Assembly: GCA_020718965.1 (NCBI GenBank)
Contig: DYRE01000142.1
Location: forward strand, 1 to 6,089
Direction: 5' to 3'
Length of the DNA: 6,089 bases
Source of the DNA: Desulfomonile tiedjei
GTDB lineage: Bacteria; Desulfobacterota; Desulfomonilia; Desulfomonilales; Desulfomonilaceae
Positions 5,876 through 6,089 of the stretch are shown piece by piece. Below the pieces are notes generated by a model. The model did no database searches, had not been told where the DNA came from, and saw nothing but the letters and a program-made list of their open reading frames with translations. The position numbers were made by a program, and so were the translations under genes. Numbering within the stretch: position 1 is the first letter of the stretch; the number at the start of each line of letters is the position of its first letter.

Positions 5876-6089
5876 ATGGAAAAAACGGACAATGAACAAC
5901 CTATTGAAATTGTAAAAATATCAAACAACATGGCGCCAAATGGAGGCCTGAATTAGACGATAACTAATGAACTTGCGTTGAAATAGTCCGCATATGAAGA
6001 AAGAATGCTGCAAAAAAATCGTGGCACGGTGGATCTGGCCCTGAAAAACTGACGAAGAGGAACACAAAACACAATGAGAAACACGTCCG
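5876..6089 (+). pseudogene. Interrupted plus-strand frame: 26-codon ORF followed by in-frame protein-like segments
   Basis: ATG 5876 opens a 26-residue peptide (MEKTDNEQPIEIVKISNNM, then APNGGLN) ending at TAG 5954. The same frame then continues with TITNELALK, TAG (5984-5986), SAYEERMLQKNRGTVDLALKN, TGA (6050-6052), and RRGTQNT before an in-frame ATG at 6074 that stays open to the window edge. The segments between stops look like ordinary protein rather than random translation of A-rich DNA. A decayed gene transcribed divergently from the operon is the simplest reading. Alternatives are a genuine 26-residue peptide gene, a separate gene beginning at ATG 6074 (an AGAGGA lies 12 bases upstream), or stop-codon recoding. 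I do not recognise a family, and chance remains possible. Confidence 0.3.

Noticed and set aside
5994..6044. Plus-strand mini-ORF MKKECCKKIVARWIWP
   Set aside because: No ribosome binding site and only 16 codons; it lies in a different frame from the more protein-like interrupted frame.
1..6089. CRISPR array, tRNA, rRNA, insertion sequence or cas effector gene accompanying the TPR-CHAT gene
   Set aside because: No spaced direct repeats, no tRNA-like cloverleaf and no transposase or Cas motifs were seen, so a link to type III-E CRISPR is analogy only.

Overview
The window holds one compact gene cluster read entirely on the minus strand, entering at the right and running off the left edge. In transcription order it encodes an ECF-like sigma factor (5605-4835), a small cytoplasmic zinc-binding protein resembling an anti-sigma factor (4763-4068), a large TPR-CHAT caspase/separase-like protease (4024-1337), a four-zinc-ribbon coiled-coil protein (1212-178), and the start of a Gly/Ser-rich repetitive protein (157 to beyond base 1). 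The order, single orientation and short gaps (20-130 bases) point to an operon.

The parts fit a protease-gated transcription switch. The sigma factor would be held by the zinc protein, the TPR-CHAT protease would sense a signal through its TPR half and cleave a partner, and the last two genes would be adaptor, target or effector. The idea resembles the RpoE/Csx30/Csx29 (TPR-CHAT) module beside type III-E CRISPR effectors, but no Cas gene or CRISPR array lies here. The mechanism is inference; the domain calls for the sigma factor and the CHAT protease are well supported by motifs.

Right of the operon, bases 5606-6089 hold the leader and probable promoter of the sigma gene. They also hold a plus-strand stretch with a good ribosome binding site and one reading frame broken by three stop codons, perhaps a decayed gene. 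A 17-base near-palindromic element occurs in both the sigma leader and the CHAT leader and may be a shared operator or promoter part.

The organism is a bacterium with Shine-Dalgarno initiation and intermediate GC; the CHAT gene looks richer in GC than the sigma, zinc-protein and intergenic DNA. The gene content would suit Desulfobacterota or another lineage rich in CHAT and ECF genes, but the sequence alone does not settle the taxon.
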